64,000 nt of DNA from positions 186,001-250,000 of the forward strand of contig JAIXMQ010000036.1 in assembly GCA_025716855.1 (NCBI GenBank). Reading direction: 5' to 3'. A model generated the notes under the pieces. The model did not search any database. It was not told the origin of the DNA and saw nothing but the letters and a program-made list of their open reading frames with translations. This stretch comes from Pilaira anomala (taxonomy: Eukaryota > Mucoromycota > Mucoromycetes > Mucorales > Mucoraceae). Below, in pieces: positions 36,461 to 48,875 of this stretch. Within the stretch, counting starts at the first letter, position 1, and each line of letters starts with the position of its first letter. A program made the position numbers and the translations under genes.

Positions 36461-37207
36461 TATGTTCTAACTAACTTTTTCTTATTAGTCGATTTATTAG
36501 GTGGAGGAACAGATACCATTTTAATTACTTTGTACTGGAACGCGGCTATTATGTGTAATTTTCCAGAGGTTCAAAAACGTGCATCAGATGAGATTGACGC
36601 TTTTATCAATTCAAATGGTCGTATTCCTCAATTTACAGAAAGATCTCATGTCCCTTTTTGTATTTCTGTACTTAAAGAATGTATGCGATTTAAGCCAACT
36701 ACTGCTTTTGGTATACCTCATGCTGTCCAACAAGATGGTAAGTACATAGATTATAAACCATGAGATTTTTTCTTCTCTCTAAAAGGGAATATTTTTTTTT
36801 TATTTTTATTATTAGTTGAAGTAGATGGTTACATAATTCCTAAAGGGGCAACACTTGTTCCTAGTATGGAAAGTATGCATTTGGACCCTACTATTTATCC
36901 TGAACCTCACAAGTTCTTACCGGAAAGATTCATGGATAATCTCAAAACGATGGACGCCTCTTCTCGTGGCAAAGTTTCTGAACGAGATCATTTTAACTTT
37001 GGATGGGGTAGACGTATTTGTCCTGCTGCTTACCTGGCTGAAGCTGAAGTATTTACTGCATTTGTTCAAATACTTTCGAGATGTAAGATTGAACCTGGCT
37101 TAAACCAAATGCCAGACATTGATACACCAAAGGGTGTTGGTATCAATCTTTCTCCTTTTCCTTACAAGGTGAAGTTTGTTCCTCGTCAAACCGCTTTCTT
37201 TGCTTAA
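35314..37207 (+). CDS. Cytochrome P450 monooxygenase
   Basis: Five exons (35314-35705, 35775-35827, 35902-36369, 36489-36737, 36816-37207) give 517 residues, the normal microsomal P450 length. An N-terminal membrane anchor (about 20-38, VPIVAITTALFYALY) precedes a Pro-rich hinge (EIPVPSSCYPYVG). The I-helix shows LGGGTDT, the K-helix shows LKECMR (ExxR), followed by PERF, and the heme loop is FNFGWGRRICPAAYLAE with the thiolate Cys near residue 455. P450s insert oxygen from O2 using electrons from NADPH-P450 reductase at the ER. The family within P450s cannot be fixed by eye; CYP509-like fungal enzymes are one option. Intron 3 carries a 62-base A-run. It converges on CotH copy 2, with 111 bases between stops. 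Confidence 0.92.
36395..36456. repeat. 62-base poly-A tract inside P450 intron 3
   Basis: An unbroken run of about 62 A on the coding strand, taking up half of a 119-base intron. It is the longest homopolymer in the window. Confidence 0.9.
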
Positions 37208-37318
37208 ATGTACAAATCTTTTTTTTTTTCGCTAATATAAATTACTTCTTACAAATAAACTTTAATACACTTTATTAATTATATCTTAGATATTTCTTTT
37301 TATGATTTATTGAATAAT

Positions 37319-39306
37319 TTATGAAGATACATTATAATAAGCTAGGATAGCTTCACTCTTTTTAGCTATAAATCCCTTCACACTTTCAATGGCCGTAGAA
37401 TTCGATGGTCCATTAACTGCAGAATCGAATGTTTGTGGTACCATTTCAGACCAATCAAAACGTAACCCAGGTGGAATCTTGGAAAACGTTTCGTCTGTAC
37501 CTTCATCAGCCTCTTCTGTATTATTAAGAGGGATAGAAAAATTAGCTATACCGAGCTTTGATAACGTATCATCCCACTGAACATCTGGACGAATCATATT
37601 AACTACACTATCAATAAAAGGATACATAATGGTTGGATTAACTAAGTTTTGTGTCATATTAAGCAACATCTCTTGGTAAAGAGTTGAAAAGATATCAGAT
37701 GAAAACAGCTTCTTGGTTAAAGGCTGGAGCGTAAAACCAGGATGCTCAGTGTAATTCCCGCTAAGCATTAAATCTAACTGAAATAAAGAGGTACCGATTG
37801 TACTATCGAGATCAGCTGCTATATAGACCATTTGACCAGATGTCTTCGGGTTACTATAAATATAATAGTTATTGGACAGTGTCATATGAGCGTCTGAAAA
37901 TCCTAATAAGTTTTCAATGACCATTCTATTTATTACAAACGTTTAGTAAATTATTGTCAAAAAAAAAAAAAAAATCTTTGAAACTTACGATCGAATAAAT
38001 CCTTCTGTGTCTAATTTTTGATTCCATTCTTCAACGGTCGTTTCATTATTAGCATCCTCAATGAACTTGGTAAATGATTGCAAAGGAATGTAGTCTTCCT
38101 CTTTTTTTCTAGAAGGGCCTGCTTTGATTTTATATTCGCCAGCGTTATACCAGGACAGATTACTATAATATTCTAAATTTGATATGATAGGTAGTGTTTG
38201 TTTATCACCAGCTGTGACACCTTGGTACAAGTATCCAGATTTATAGTCTTTATCACCACCTGCAAATTGACTGGCTGCCCAAGGATCTTGAAAGGTCTCA
38301 ATCAGTCCATATAAACCAACTGGCCGTTGATTGATGAACAAACTATATATATATATATAAAAAAAAAATTAGGAAAATTATACCTTTTTTTTTTATGTCA
38401 AAAATATGAATTCTTTTACCGAACATAAGAGAAGCCACTTGCAGGTAATCCAGCTGATCTTAAAGTAGAATAAGAAACACATTCACGAATATACGAGGGA
38501 TCCAGACCAAAGGCACGTAACTTAAAGTTTTTGTATCCATAAAGGTTATCTTTTTCATTTTTCTTCATTTTTAAACCATACGATAATTTAGGTACAACGC
38601 GTGAGCTACGGCCCGCTAAAGAAGTTTCAACGTTTTCGAACGTCTGAACATCTCTTAGTCTAGTTTTTTTTTTTAAATACGATTAATTCGTTATGTACAT
38701 CCTAAAACTATTTTATATACACATCGACTTGAAATTTCTTTTTTTACCCTATGTATGTAAAATTCAACTCAACATCGAGATCTTCTGACTGATTTTCATG
38801 GAGTAAGGCAACAGCGGTTTCATTTCCCCAAATATGAATCGTGGGTATTTGATTTAAATGATGTAGTTCAGATTGAATTCGATCAATAGAGCTCAGCGGT
38901 TCTAAGAATTGTGGCAAAGGTGAAATTTCATACTGGTTATATGTACGGTTAAAAAATTCGTTGACTGTAGATTCAGATACAGGAGGCCGAGAAAACGCTT
39001 CAGTGGTATTGACTTGTTGATTTGATTCCAAGATAGCATAATGATATCCAGTTTGTGCAATTGGTGCTTCTCCTTGATATAAGATTCCGAATTTACTTTC
39101 TAAAGGCTGGTTGATACCATCTACTACTACCACAACTGACTGTTCAGTTGTGTAAGGAGATGCAATGACATTATATGTAATATTTTGTTTCTGTGCGTTC
39201 ACATTGAGTCCTGTAAAGAACAGTGAAATGGCTATAATAATAATAATAAATAAATCATCTTTCTCGCAGAAAAAAACTAGATTCTACCTAATACACTAAT
39301 AAACAT
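37319..39306 (-). CDS. CotH: CotH spore-coat kinase-like secreted protein, copy 2
   Basis: Five exons on the minus strand (39306-39288, 39231-38748, 38659-38420, 38342-37989, 37925-37319) give 567 residues. Exon 1 is only 19 bases and supplies MFISVL; joined to exon 2 it forms a signal peptide (FISVLAISLFFTGLNVNA). The body has NITYNVIASP, VNEFFNR, SLAGRSSRVVPKLSYGLK, PVGLYGLIETFQ and AADLDSTIG. All four body exons share boundaries and phases with copy 1 (both second exons of the body are exactly 240 bases), so the two are duplicates. The extra intron in the signal peptide is a difference. It also lacks an obvious GPI tail. Function as for copy 1, inferred from the family. Confidence 0.92.
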
Positions 39307-40261
39307 GATATGTATTTCTTAAAAAAGAGTAATTAATGAGATCTGGTCAACATACTTTATATATGCGTTACTTTAAAAAAAAACAAACAAAGACGGAATA
39401 TAAAATATTATCTACGTTGATGATAAAATGCTAAGCAATCAGGTGTTTCTGCTAAGCTATTTTTTTTCACATATAAATATAGCAAGCTTGCCAAGATTTT
39501 TTTTTTTTTTTTTTGGTAATGAATGGTAGAAAATAGAAGTTTCTGTGACAAATATATACATAATATTGCTATACTGAAACAAGTACATACGTATTATAGC
39601 TTCGCCTCATTTTATGCATAAAATATATTGTATGTTATTTTTAGCGATTGTACAGCTTTAATTCATAAGGTAAGGTCTTTTTTTTTTTTTGAAAGATAGT
39701 TAGGAAGTTTCTAAGAAAATTTATTTATATTTAATATATTCACAGATCAATGTAGTTTTTTTTTATAAAAAAAAAAATACGCAAATTAAGATAGTGGGCA
39801 CTGTATTAAATAATTGTCTTGGATTGATGAGACTCTCTTCAACTTGAAAGTAACATGAAAAACATACTTTTTACGCGTGTATCCAAATAAGGTACATATT
39901 CACGAAAATAGACCTCACATCCGACAACATTATAAAATTCGCGTTTTTTTTTTAAATCAGTAACTAAAAAAAAAAAAAAAAAACGAGAAGGACGAATCCA
40001 ATATAAATTGTAATTCACGCCATGACAAGGAGTATATATATATATAGGAATTGGATATAAAACTAAAAAAAAGACGCAGAATAAAAAAAAAAGTTTAAAA
40101 CTTGTTTATCTGATTCTTATTTCAACAAATATGTATCTTAGCCAATAAAAACTCATAAAGATCTCAAACGATATTTTATATTTACTTATTTTTCGAAATC
40201 AGTTTCAGGGGAAACCCTCTTTTTTTTTTTTTTATTTTATTCTTTATTATTTTTTGAAGAT
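39307..40261. other. Spacer between CotH copy 2 and Get2
   Basis: AT-rich sequence with T-runs near 39498 and 40219 and an A-run near 39966. It should contain the promoters of both divergent genes. No gene seen. Confidence 0.5.
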
Positions 40262-41250
40262 ATGGTGGACTTGACAGAAATGGAAAAGCGTAGAGCTAGA
40301 AGGCAACGAAAAATTCTTGCTTCTGCTGAAAGTAGACTTAGTATGATAACAGGAACTCATTCAGGTATATTTTAAAGAGACGATGACACTCCCAAAAAAA
40401 AAAAAAAAAAACTTAGACATAATAATAGGCTTTCGAGATTCACCTTCACCTTCACCTTCACCTTCTACTTCCTCGAGTTTACTCGGAACGGAAGAAAAGA
40501 ACACGTTGGCAGAACATTACCCTTCACCTACCGATCCGCGTCGACAAAAGTATGAAGTCAACAGTGTACCAGGAAAGCACCGTCCTGCCGTGCAAAAAGT
40601 GATTGAAGAAGAACAAGCAGAGGAATTAAAAAATGGCAACAAGATACCTCAATTGTTATTAGCAAGTTTATTACGTCGAGCCAATCCACCGGTGGCAAAA
40701 AGCTGTCATCCAGCTAACAAGTATTGGAATTTATTACATTTTGTATCGATGGCATGGTTAGGGTTTTTAGCTGTGTATGAGGAGATTTCGTATCATGGAT
40801 TGAAGGAGATTGTACATTTAATAAAGGATCCAAGTTTAAAAGAAAATACAACGCAACATTTTGTAAGTTATATATATATATTTCTTTTATTAGCATGTGT
40901 TAAAAATCAATTTCTAGCCTGTCTTTTGGTATTTTGTCATACTTGAGATTACATTACATTTTGGTAGATCAATATATCAGCCAGTAAGTGATTTTTTTTT
41001 ATTTTTTAAATTTTGTTTTGTACGTTAAAAAAAAAATTGTTTTGAACTTTTATAGGATCATAATCGAATCAAGGAAGAATCAACGTTTACAAGTATCGCG
41101 TATGAATTACCAGAAGCATTACAACCACCCGTATTATTTCTACATAAATATGGGTTGATTATAAACGATTTATGTCGAGACATGTTTATAGTTATATTTG
41201 TGATAGGATTTATGAGTATTAATATGACTATTTTATTATTACTTTTTTAA
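40262..41250 (+). CDS. GET2: GET complex subunit Get2 (CAMLG-like), tail-anchored protein receptor
   Basis: Four exons (40262-40364, 40429-40862, 40918-40983, 41056-41250) give 265 residues. The N-terminus [20 protein letters not shown] plus MITG is the basic Arg-rich helix with which Get2 captures the Get3 ATPase. An acidic/Ser-Pro linker follows, then three membrane segments: [33 protein letters not shown] and [20 protein letters not shown]. The Get1-Get2 receptor inserts tail-anchored proteins into the ER membrane. Length and topology match fungal Get2 and vertebrate CAMLG. The last 12 coding bases overlap, in antisense, the end of the SRP receptor gene. Only 34 codons of exon 1 precede the first intron, so the diagnostic N-terminus is easily missed. 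Confidence 0.87.
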
Positions 41251-43342
41251 TAAACTATGAACAACATGAGAGACTTTTAGATTTTTAAGATCAGTATAAG
41301 TTTGACCTGTACCAACGAAATAAATAGGTTGACCTGTGATATAAGTCATGGATAAAGCAGCACCCACTTTATCATCAATCGTATCAAATTTAGTCAAGAT
41401 CATACCATCGATATGTCTTGGATTTTGTAAACCAGAGAAATCTTTAAGCGCTTGATTGAATTTCGTTAATTGATCTACGGCCTCGTTACCCACTAAGGCT
41501 TCACCTACAAAGATGATCTTATCAGGTTGGTTGACTGAGACAAGTTTAGATAAGGCTCTCATTAAAGGCTCGTTGTCTTGCATACGCCCAGCAGTATCCA
41601 CAAGTACTACATCGAATTGATTCACAGTTGCATAATTAATTGCATCTTTTGCGATTCCGGCTGAATCTTTACCGTAACCACGTTCAAATAATTCAACAAT
41701 ACCACTACCGCTTGTTTGAAGTGCACGAAGGTTACGAGCATGAACACGTAATTGTTCTACTGCTCCACTACGAAATGTATCACATGCAGCAATTAAAATC
41801 TTGTAATTATTTTGTAAAAGCCAGAAACAAACTTTACTAAGATTAGTAGACTTATTTGAAATGTTTTAGTTCTATATATATTTATAAAAAGGGAATCTAA
41901 TAAACTTACTTTGCCTACACCATTGACACCAATAAAACACATTGTATAAGGTCTCTTTTCAGATTTAGCTTGTTCAATATCACGAAGAATATCCAAAGAA
42001 GTCTTTGGGGTCAAGATACGTTTTAAAGCAGTTTCCATACTATTTCTAACAGCGGTCGAGATCCTTTCAAAGCTTCCTAATTTTTTACCTAATAAACTTG
42101 TACGTACACTTTGACATAAATGTTCTGCGATTTCTGTAGCTACGTTTTGAGTGATCAAGTGTTCTTTAATGGTCATCATGACCGGATCTAAAGTCTCAGC
42201 CGTCATCTCACGTTGTCCAGTAAATGATTTGAAGTAAGAAAATAAACCAGACTGTGTTCCCTTTTTCACTTTTTGATCCAGTGCTTGGTCCTCGTCAAAA
42301 TCTAATTCGTCTTCTTCTTCTTCGTCCTCTTGTTGTAATACATCTTGTACTTCGTAAATACCCTTTTCGTTCTTTTGTCCTAATTTCGATTCATCTACAA
42401 ATTGAGCTGCAATCGCTTCGATGTTGTCTTCTCTGTCCTCGTCTTCTTTACCGGCTGAACCAGAATAATCTAATGCTTCCATTTCTCCTTTTGCTATCTG
42501 ACCGTCCCAGACACGGGCTTGCTTTTGTGATTTCTTTTTCTTTCCTGTGGTATCACTGAAGAAAAAAAAAAAGTATATGTTAGTTTACTATGTTGTGTAT
42601 TTTTTTATTTTATTTTTTTTCATTCACTTTACTCGTTTAAGGTGGGAGAAGGTGCAGGAGAAGATTTATTTGATTTAATAGCTCTACGTCCTTTTGCACC
42701 AGCAGGTCTTGGACTTCCTTGAAGTTTTAAGGCACGAATATTTTTTGTAATCTCGTCTTCATCGACTGTATTTGTATTTGTTACAGTAGGAAGTGTACCA
42801 GCTAAAATGAGGAGTAGAGAGTGTTAAGTATAACAAAAGACACACACACACACACACACTTCATCTCTCTCTCTCTCTTTCTCTCTTTCTATTTACTTAC
42901 TATTTTGTGCTTGAGATCCTTTAAGAGAAGTTTCAAACTTTTTAGTATTTTCAAACTTTCTAGGAGCCCGTTGACGCGGTTCAGTTGACTTTTGTTCGAT
43001 TTGAGTCAAGACTTTATCAAAGATGGGAGCAAACGAAGACGAGTAATCGGTCTCGACATCCTGATAAGTTTGTAAAAATAATCTTTTCACCGTCTCTAAT
43101 AATTCGTCGATGTAAGTGAGGTGTAAAATCTTTTGATACGCAACGACAAAGACGAGGTCGAGTTCGTTCGCAAAAGTCCACTTGAGAGCATAGTTATCTT
43201 TGGTATATGTGTTGGTCGCAGCACGTTCTTCGATTAATACGTTCTTAATAAGGTCTTGAACAGGTGAACCGTTGATGGGTGCATAGGTCTTTTGGAATAG
43301 TACAAAACCTCCTTTTGTTAAAATAGTAAATAAATCAAGCAT
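41239..43342 (-). CDS. SRP101: Signal recognition particle receptor alpha subunit
   Basis: Four exons on the minus strand (43342-42901, 42801-42633, 42555-41910, 41850-41239) give 622 residues. The start at 43342 ([17 protein letters not shown]) matches the canonical SRX-domain beginning; an ATG eight codons upstream is possible. The SRX domain (about 1-135) binds SRbeta, followed by a Lys/Pro-rich linker and ARVWDG. The NG GTPase domain has GVNGVGKSTN (G1), [39 protein letters not shown] and [10 protein letters not shown]. The protein docks ribosome-SRP complexes on the ER for co-translational translocation. The last intron splits the P-loop after GK and ends at AATAAG rather than CAG/TAG. 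Confidence 0.93.
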
Positions 43343-43559
43343 CCCTTTGTGTTGAAAAGTGTACAAAAGAAAAGAAAAACTCTTGTAATTTAGTAATTGG
43401 TTCTTTTTCTTTCTTTTTTAAACGGAGTGTATAACCACTGTTTGTTACAGTTTTTTTTTTTGATTTATATGCTCAATGAATTTATTAGGTACGAAAAAAA
43501 AAAAATTTGTACGGTATGGTGGAAAAAGAAATGGATTGTGTGTGTGTGTGTGTGTATGT

Positions 43560-45073
43560 TTATGCTTGAATACGGTAAGGTTTTGTCATATTAGCATGTG
43601 TAGACTCATCCCAGATAAAGTCTTTTGCGAGTTTTGAGTAACGAGTAAGACAACTCCAACCAGTCCAATCTAAAAAAAAAAAAAAAAAAAAAAAAATAGT
43701 TAAATACAAACAATGGACGGTAAACAAAAAGTAAACATTTCTTCTTACCAAAGTTATCATTTTGTTCACAAGAACATTTTTTATGGATCCATGGTTCAGT
43801 AGGACAATGTTGTAATGGATTATGCATGTATCCGATATCATTGAAGAAATGAACTTCAGATTGCTTTAACATCATGGCAACAGCTAAAGAATGAACAGGT
43901 GCGTCACCCCATCTTTCATAAAAGAAACCACCGGTTGCGTCTAAATGATCAAAGAATTTAAGATAACGTTCACTTCTGAAGAAATCAAGCGAGCCAATCT
44001 AAGATGATAAAATAATAAATTTAGTTATATATATTTAAGAAAAATAAACATTTTTTTTTTTTTTTTTTTTACCTCAAAGTTGGACCAGAAATGACATCCA
44101 TTGTAAGTCTCAAAACCATCATCAGTAAGCCAAGATAATAAACCATCTTTACTTCGATTGATTAAATCTTCGTTTTGAGCCATGAAAGATTTAGTTGTTT
44201 CCCAAAGGGTTGGAATTGTTGCCATGTATTCTGTTAAAGAAAGGGTCCAACCTAGAAAAGGAAATGATTAAAAAAAAAAAGAAAAAAAAATAGTTACACT
44301 ATTAAAAATTCTTACCATATTTTAATTGCTTGTCTTTCATCATTTGGAATACATCATAATCAATATCACAATAGTAATGAACATCAGGCTCAACACGCCA
44401 GTAATATTCATAGGCGTCCAATAAAGGATGTCTAAAGAAGAAACCACTTTGGAATCTAAGTAACAAAATAAATCAGTATTTTATGTGATAACATTTTATA
44501 TATCTATATATACCTGCACATGTGTCGATAAGATTCACTACCACCATAAATAACATCTCTATCTTGTAAATCTTTTCTACATTCAGCAGCCTTTGTTTGA
44601 TTGATATGAGAAGGATAACCCCACATGTCTTTATCGATTTTACCATAATGCGTTGGAGAGTTGGTCAATTCAGAAGTCTTTTCTTTAAATTCATCCGTAA
44701 AAGTTTCTTCGTTCAAAAAGACATAGGGATAATTAAATTTGCCATTGAATCTATCTTCCATTTCACGTATTGATTTACGAATCCCACTTAAATCCGAATT
44801 TCTTGCCAAGATCACAAAGGCAGCTTTCACACGGTTAGGATGAGCTACAGCTGCAGGACGACTGGTCTTGGATTGCATTTGTTTATAGATGGCGGCTAAA
44901 GCAGATTGTTCTTGATTTTCATGAGGCTCATAGCCTGTGACGGATTGGTACCAGTTATCGGATAAGGTGTAGTCCAAGGCCTTTTCAGGAACGAATAAGT
45001 AGATCATCAGACCGAGTATGGCTAAGACGACTACTGTCTGAAAACCAAGTGTTTGCCTTCTTCTGGACATCAT
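43560..45073 (-). CDS. GT15 alpha-1,2-mannosyltransferase (KRE2/KTR family)
   Basis: Five exons on the minus strand (45073-44514, 44455-44316, 44251-44073, 43998-43749, 43669-43560) give 412 residues; the second Met at 45070 is an alternative start. It is a type II Golgi protein: short basic cytosolic tail (MMSRRRQ), one membrane anchor (TVVVLAILGLMIYLFV), a stem and a lumenal catalytic domain. GT15 landmarks are AAFVILARNSDL, YPYVFLNEETFTDEF, MCRFQSGFFFRHPLLD, YYWRVEPDVHYYCDIDYD, and GGFFYERWGDAPVHS. The enzyme adds alpha-1,2-linked mannose from GDP-mannose to O- and N-glycans of cell-wall proteins. It follows the SRP receptor gene's start by 217 bases in tandem, on the same strand. The specific KTR member cannot be assigned. 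Confidence 0.93.
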
Positions 45074-45244
45074 CTTTTGTTAATAGAGGATGATGAATTA
45101 AAGAGAAAGAAAGGTTGTGTATATATTTATTGATATTCATATTTTGAAAAATATGTATATATATATATATACTTTTTTTTTTTTTTTTTTTTTTTTTGTT
45201 ATGTTTGTTTTACTTTCCCTAAACATGCATCAAGAATTTCCAAG

Positions 45245-45275
<31 letters not shown>

Positions 45276-47818
45276 ACGGAAATTCAATATTAAAGTCAGT
45301 TAGTTTGACAGCGTTGAAAAATTTTTGGACTTCTTTTTCAGAGAAGAGAGATAAAAGGAGAGGCTTGAAAAAAAGTTTTTTTTTATATTTTCTTTTTCTC
45401 TTCATATTATTTCTCTCTGGTTCTGTCTAAAAAAGGTTTGTGTATCTTGCTTCAAATGTTATTCTTTTTTTCTTTATCGTTTGATGGAAAAAGAATAAAG
45501 TGCGAAGAATGATGATTTTCCAATTTAGACAGATGGGAATTTCGATATGGTCCACATTAAAAAAAGGTAAAATTTTGTTGTTTATATAAACAAAAAACAA
45601 AAAGAGTTTTGTCATATATTATTATTATTATTTTTTTTTTTTTTACTTGATGATTAAGTCTTTACTGAAGTTGGTTCCAATACGCAACCGGGACCTTCTA
45701 ACTTTATGAATTTAATATTTACTTGCCCTCTCTGATAAAAAAAAAAAAAAAATTAATTTATATGACAGCGAAAACTTTTTTTTACATTTTTGTAATTCTT
45801 TTTTTATTAACATTTTACTGTTATTAGATCTCTCTCTCTCTGGGGTTTTTCTCTTTTTTTTTTTTCTTTAATAATATTTTCATTAAATAAAAATTTTCCA
45901 AAAAAAAAAAAAAACTTTGTGGCTTATTTTTATTGTTTTTTTTTTAATTAATGATCTTTGAGTATTCAACAACACCCTTATTAGTTCAAATAAGGAAAAG
46001 GTACATTTTCTCTAACAATGGATGATACAACGTTTTCCGATTATAGATAAACCGTGCAGGGTTGTACGTGTTTTTTTTAAGCCTGAATTGCAGTTAGAAC
46101 AATGGAGAGGAAATAATTTCATATTGAAGTATTAGAAAAAGAAACTTTTTTTTTATTATTTTGACGTTACTTCGAGAGTTCATTTTTGAATTTCTCAATG
46201 TTATTTAGGAAAAAAAAAAAAAATCATTGCTGTCAAGTTTAAATACCAATGTTATATCAAGTTCATCTTAAACATATTTTACTTATGCATCAAATAGCTG
46301 TCGCATTTTTTGTATTTTACCCCTGGTTTAGTTGTCATGGTTGTGGCGTCCGTGCCCTATTAAACAGTTTTTTTTTTTTTTTAGTTCGTGCGCTTAAACA
46401 TGAATTCCTTGTCACTGCTGGGAAATAATTTTTGTTTTCTAAGATGAAGCTATTAAAAGTTCGATGAAATATATTAAAGCATTCCAAGCATGACGTGCGA
46501 ATGACCAAAAAGAAAAACAGTGTACTATATATCAAGATTTTGAATTAGGTATATTTATACTGAATTTATTACCATGGTTATATTTATATATACCCTATTA
46601 TCGATCATCCTTTTTCATGATTATATCGAGAAAGAAAGTGTGTAATTCGACTTTTTTTTTTGTGTGTGTGTGCGTGTATTAGCAACATAATCTTTTTGTG
46701 TATGTTTTTAGAAAATGCCACTAAAAAGGCTTGTATAAATTGAATTTTTTAAAACAATTCCCTGTTGCTTAGTAAATATATATAATTGTATCAAAAAAAA
46801 AAAAAAAAAAAAAAAAAGTTAATTAAGCCATCTGTATAAAACAATAAATATTATATTTATTGTGCACAAAGCATTTGAACCCCTTATTTTTGTTTGTTTG
46901 TTATTAATGCAAAAAACCGTCGTTTAGTGTCGTCTGTTCAATACTGAATCCAATACCAGAGACGAGGAAGTAAAAAAAAAAAAAAATAGCATAAAACAGA
47001 TGCATTCGTGCACGTATCTCTCTCTTTTTTTTTTTTTGTCTAAAAATAAGACACACGTCTCTCATTTTTGCATTGCACATAGTTACATAAAAGCAGTAAT
47101 TTTTTTTTATATAAAAATGAGGATAAAAAATGATGATAAAAATATAATGGAATAAAGGTAGAGTGTATTTTTTATTCGCGATATTCACACAGAAACTGGG
47201 TTTCTCGGGAAGTATAGAGACTTCAGGGCATATATGTTACTAAAGATAATATAGAAAAAGAGGCATCTCTTCTTTAGCATCTATAAACCAGATAGTCTCA
47301 TATATATCACCATTAGATTTGATAGTTATTTTTTTTTTCTGGGTCATTGTATTAATTGTGACACGATACTAGAAATGGGTATGCTTATCATTTGTTCAGT
47401 TGCATTATTATCTAGTTTTATTGTAATAGAACTTATTTCGCGTTTTAAAGTTTAATCCCGAAAAAAAAAAGGGATAGCAGCTGACATACATATACACTCT
47501 TCAAATGTTTAAAAAAATAAAATAAAATGGTTACAAATTACATTGTTAAAACAAGGCCTTTGCTTGATAATTTGCTATTTCAATTCATTATGGAATACAA
47601 TTAAAAGTAAAGACAAGTTTTTTTTTTTAAATAGAGTAACATACACTTTCTTTTTTTTTTAAAAAAAAAAAAAAAGGTTAAAAGATCGGAACGACATTCA
47701 GGGCCAGCCATAAAAGGTAAAAAAAAAAAAAAATCTATTTTAACTACATTCAAAAATACACACCAGCCCTCTTTCTCTTTCCTTCTTTTTTGTTTATCTA
47801 TTTTTATTTTATAACAAG
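45074..47818. other. Gene-poor spacer, 2.7 kb
   Basis: No supported gene on either strand. It holds many poly-T/poly-A tracts (for example 45173-45197, 45248-45272, 46793-46817), an AT dinucleotide run near 45157-45170 and a T12A15 block at 47651-47677. It lies between divergent genes and should contain both promoters. Confidence 0.6.
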
Positions 47819-48875
47819 ATGTCAGAGGATGATTATGATTACCTTTTCAAAATTGTCATTATTGGTGATTCAAGTGTAGGAAAATCCAACTTGTTATCAC
47901 GTTTCACTGTAAGGTTTTTTGTTGTTGTTGTTGTTGTTGTTGTTATTGAGTGGTATTGAAAACTAAACAAAAAAGTTTTTATTATAGAATGATGAGTTTA
48001 ATCTCGAGTCAAAGAGTACCATTGGTATATATTAAAAAAAAAAACCAGAAAAAAGAAACAAATTATTTAATAACAAATTATTTTAGGTGTTGAATTTGCT
48101 ACCAAGAACATTAAAATTGTAAGTTTTTTTTTAGTAACATTGCTTAGCGATAATATAATAACCCGTTTTGTTTGTTAAGGGTGATCATGTGATTAAAGCA
48201 CAAATTTGGGATACAAGTGGACAGGAACGTTATAGAGCAATTACTGGAGCGTAAAGTAAACATATCAAGAGAGTTATATATATATAGTGTGAAAATAGAA
48301 GAAAGCTAAAAAAAATATATATATATATATATTTATACTTTTTAGTTACTATCGTGGTGCATTTGGTGCACTTTTAGTCTATGGTAAGTAAAAACATAAG
48401 GGTAAAAATGATACAGAAAACTAAAAAAACAAGAAAAAAAGATATCACACGTCCTTCTTCTTTTCAAAACATAGAACATTGGTTGAAAGAACTTCGTGAT
48501 CACTCAGATGAAAATATATCACTTATGTTGGTCGGAAATAAGGTCGATTTAGCAGAATCACGTGCAGTTAGTACGGAAGAAGCCAAGGAATATGCTACAG
48601 ATTCGGAAATGTTATTTTTTGAGACATCTGCCTTAGATGCAACTAATGTAGATGCAGCTTTCAAGACTGTGTTTGAACGTATTTATGAAAGAATGCCTAA
48701 ATCTGTCACTCAAAAATCAGATAACAATAACAATAATATACATATGTCGGGACAAAATACTATCAAGTTGACTCCACCTTCTGCTAATACTACAACCTCT
48801 ACAAATGCAGGAACAACAACTCGAGGTATGGGGGACGAAAAATCTGGTAGTCAACCTGGTGGTGGATGTTGTTAG
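47819..48875 (+). CDS. YPT3: Rab GTPase, Rab11/Ypt3/Ypt31 type
   Basis: Six exons (47819-47908, 47988-48024, 48087-48118, 48180-48250, 48346-48383, 48442-48875) give 233 residues. [30 protein letters not shown] is the Rab11-type start, quoted here in two motif parts: DYDYLFKI and [10 protein letters not shown]. Switch regions are [14 protein letters not shown] and [16 protein letters not shown]; guanine contacts are GNKVDL and ETSAL. The protein ends GGGCC, for double geranylgeranylation. Rab11/Ypt3 recycles cargo and delivers post-Golgi vesicles to growth sites, upstream of the exocyst. The invariant WDTAGQE is WDTSGQE here. Four of the six exons have fewer than 75 bases, so the N-terminal half is easily missed. 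Two acceptors (before exons 4 and 6) are AAG. Confidence 0.93.
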
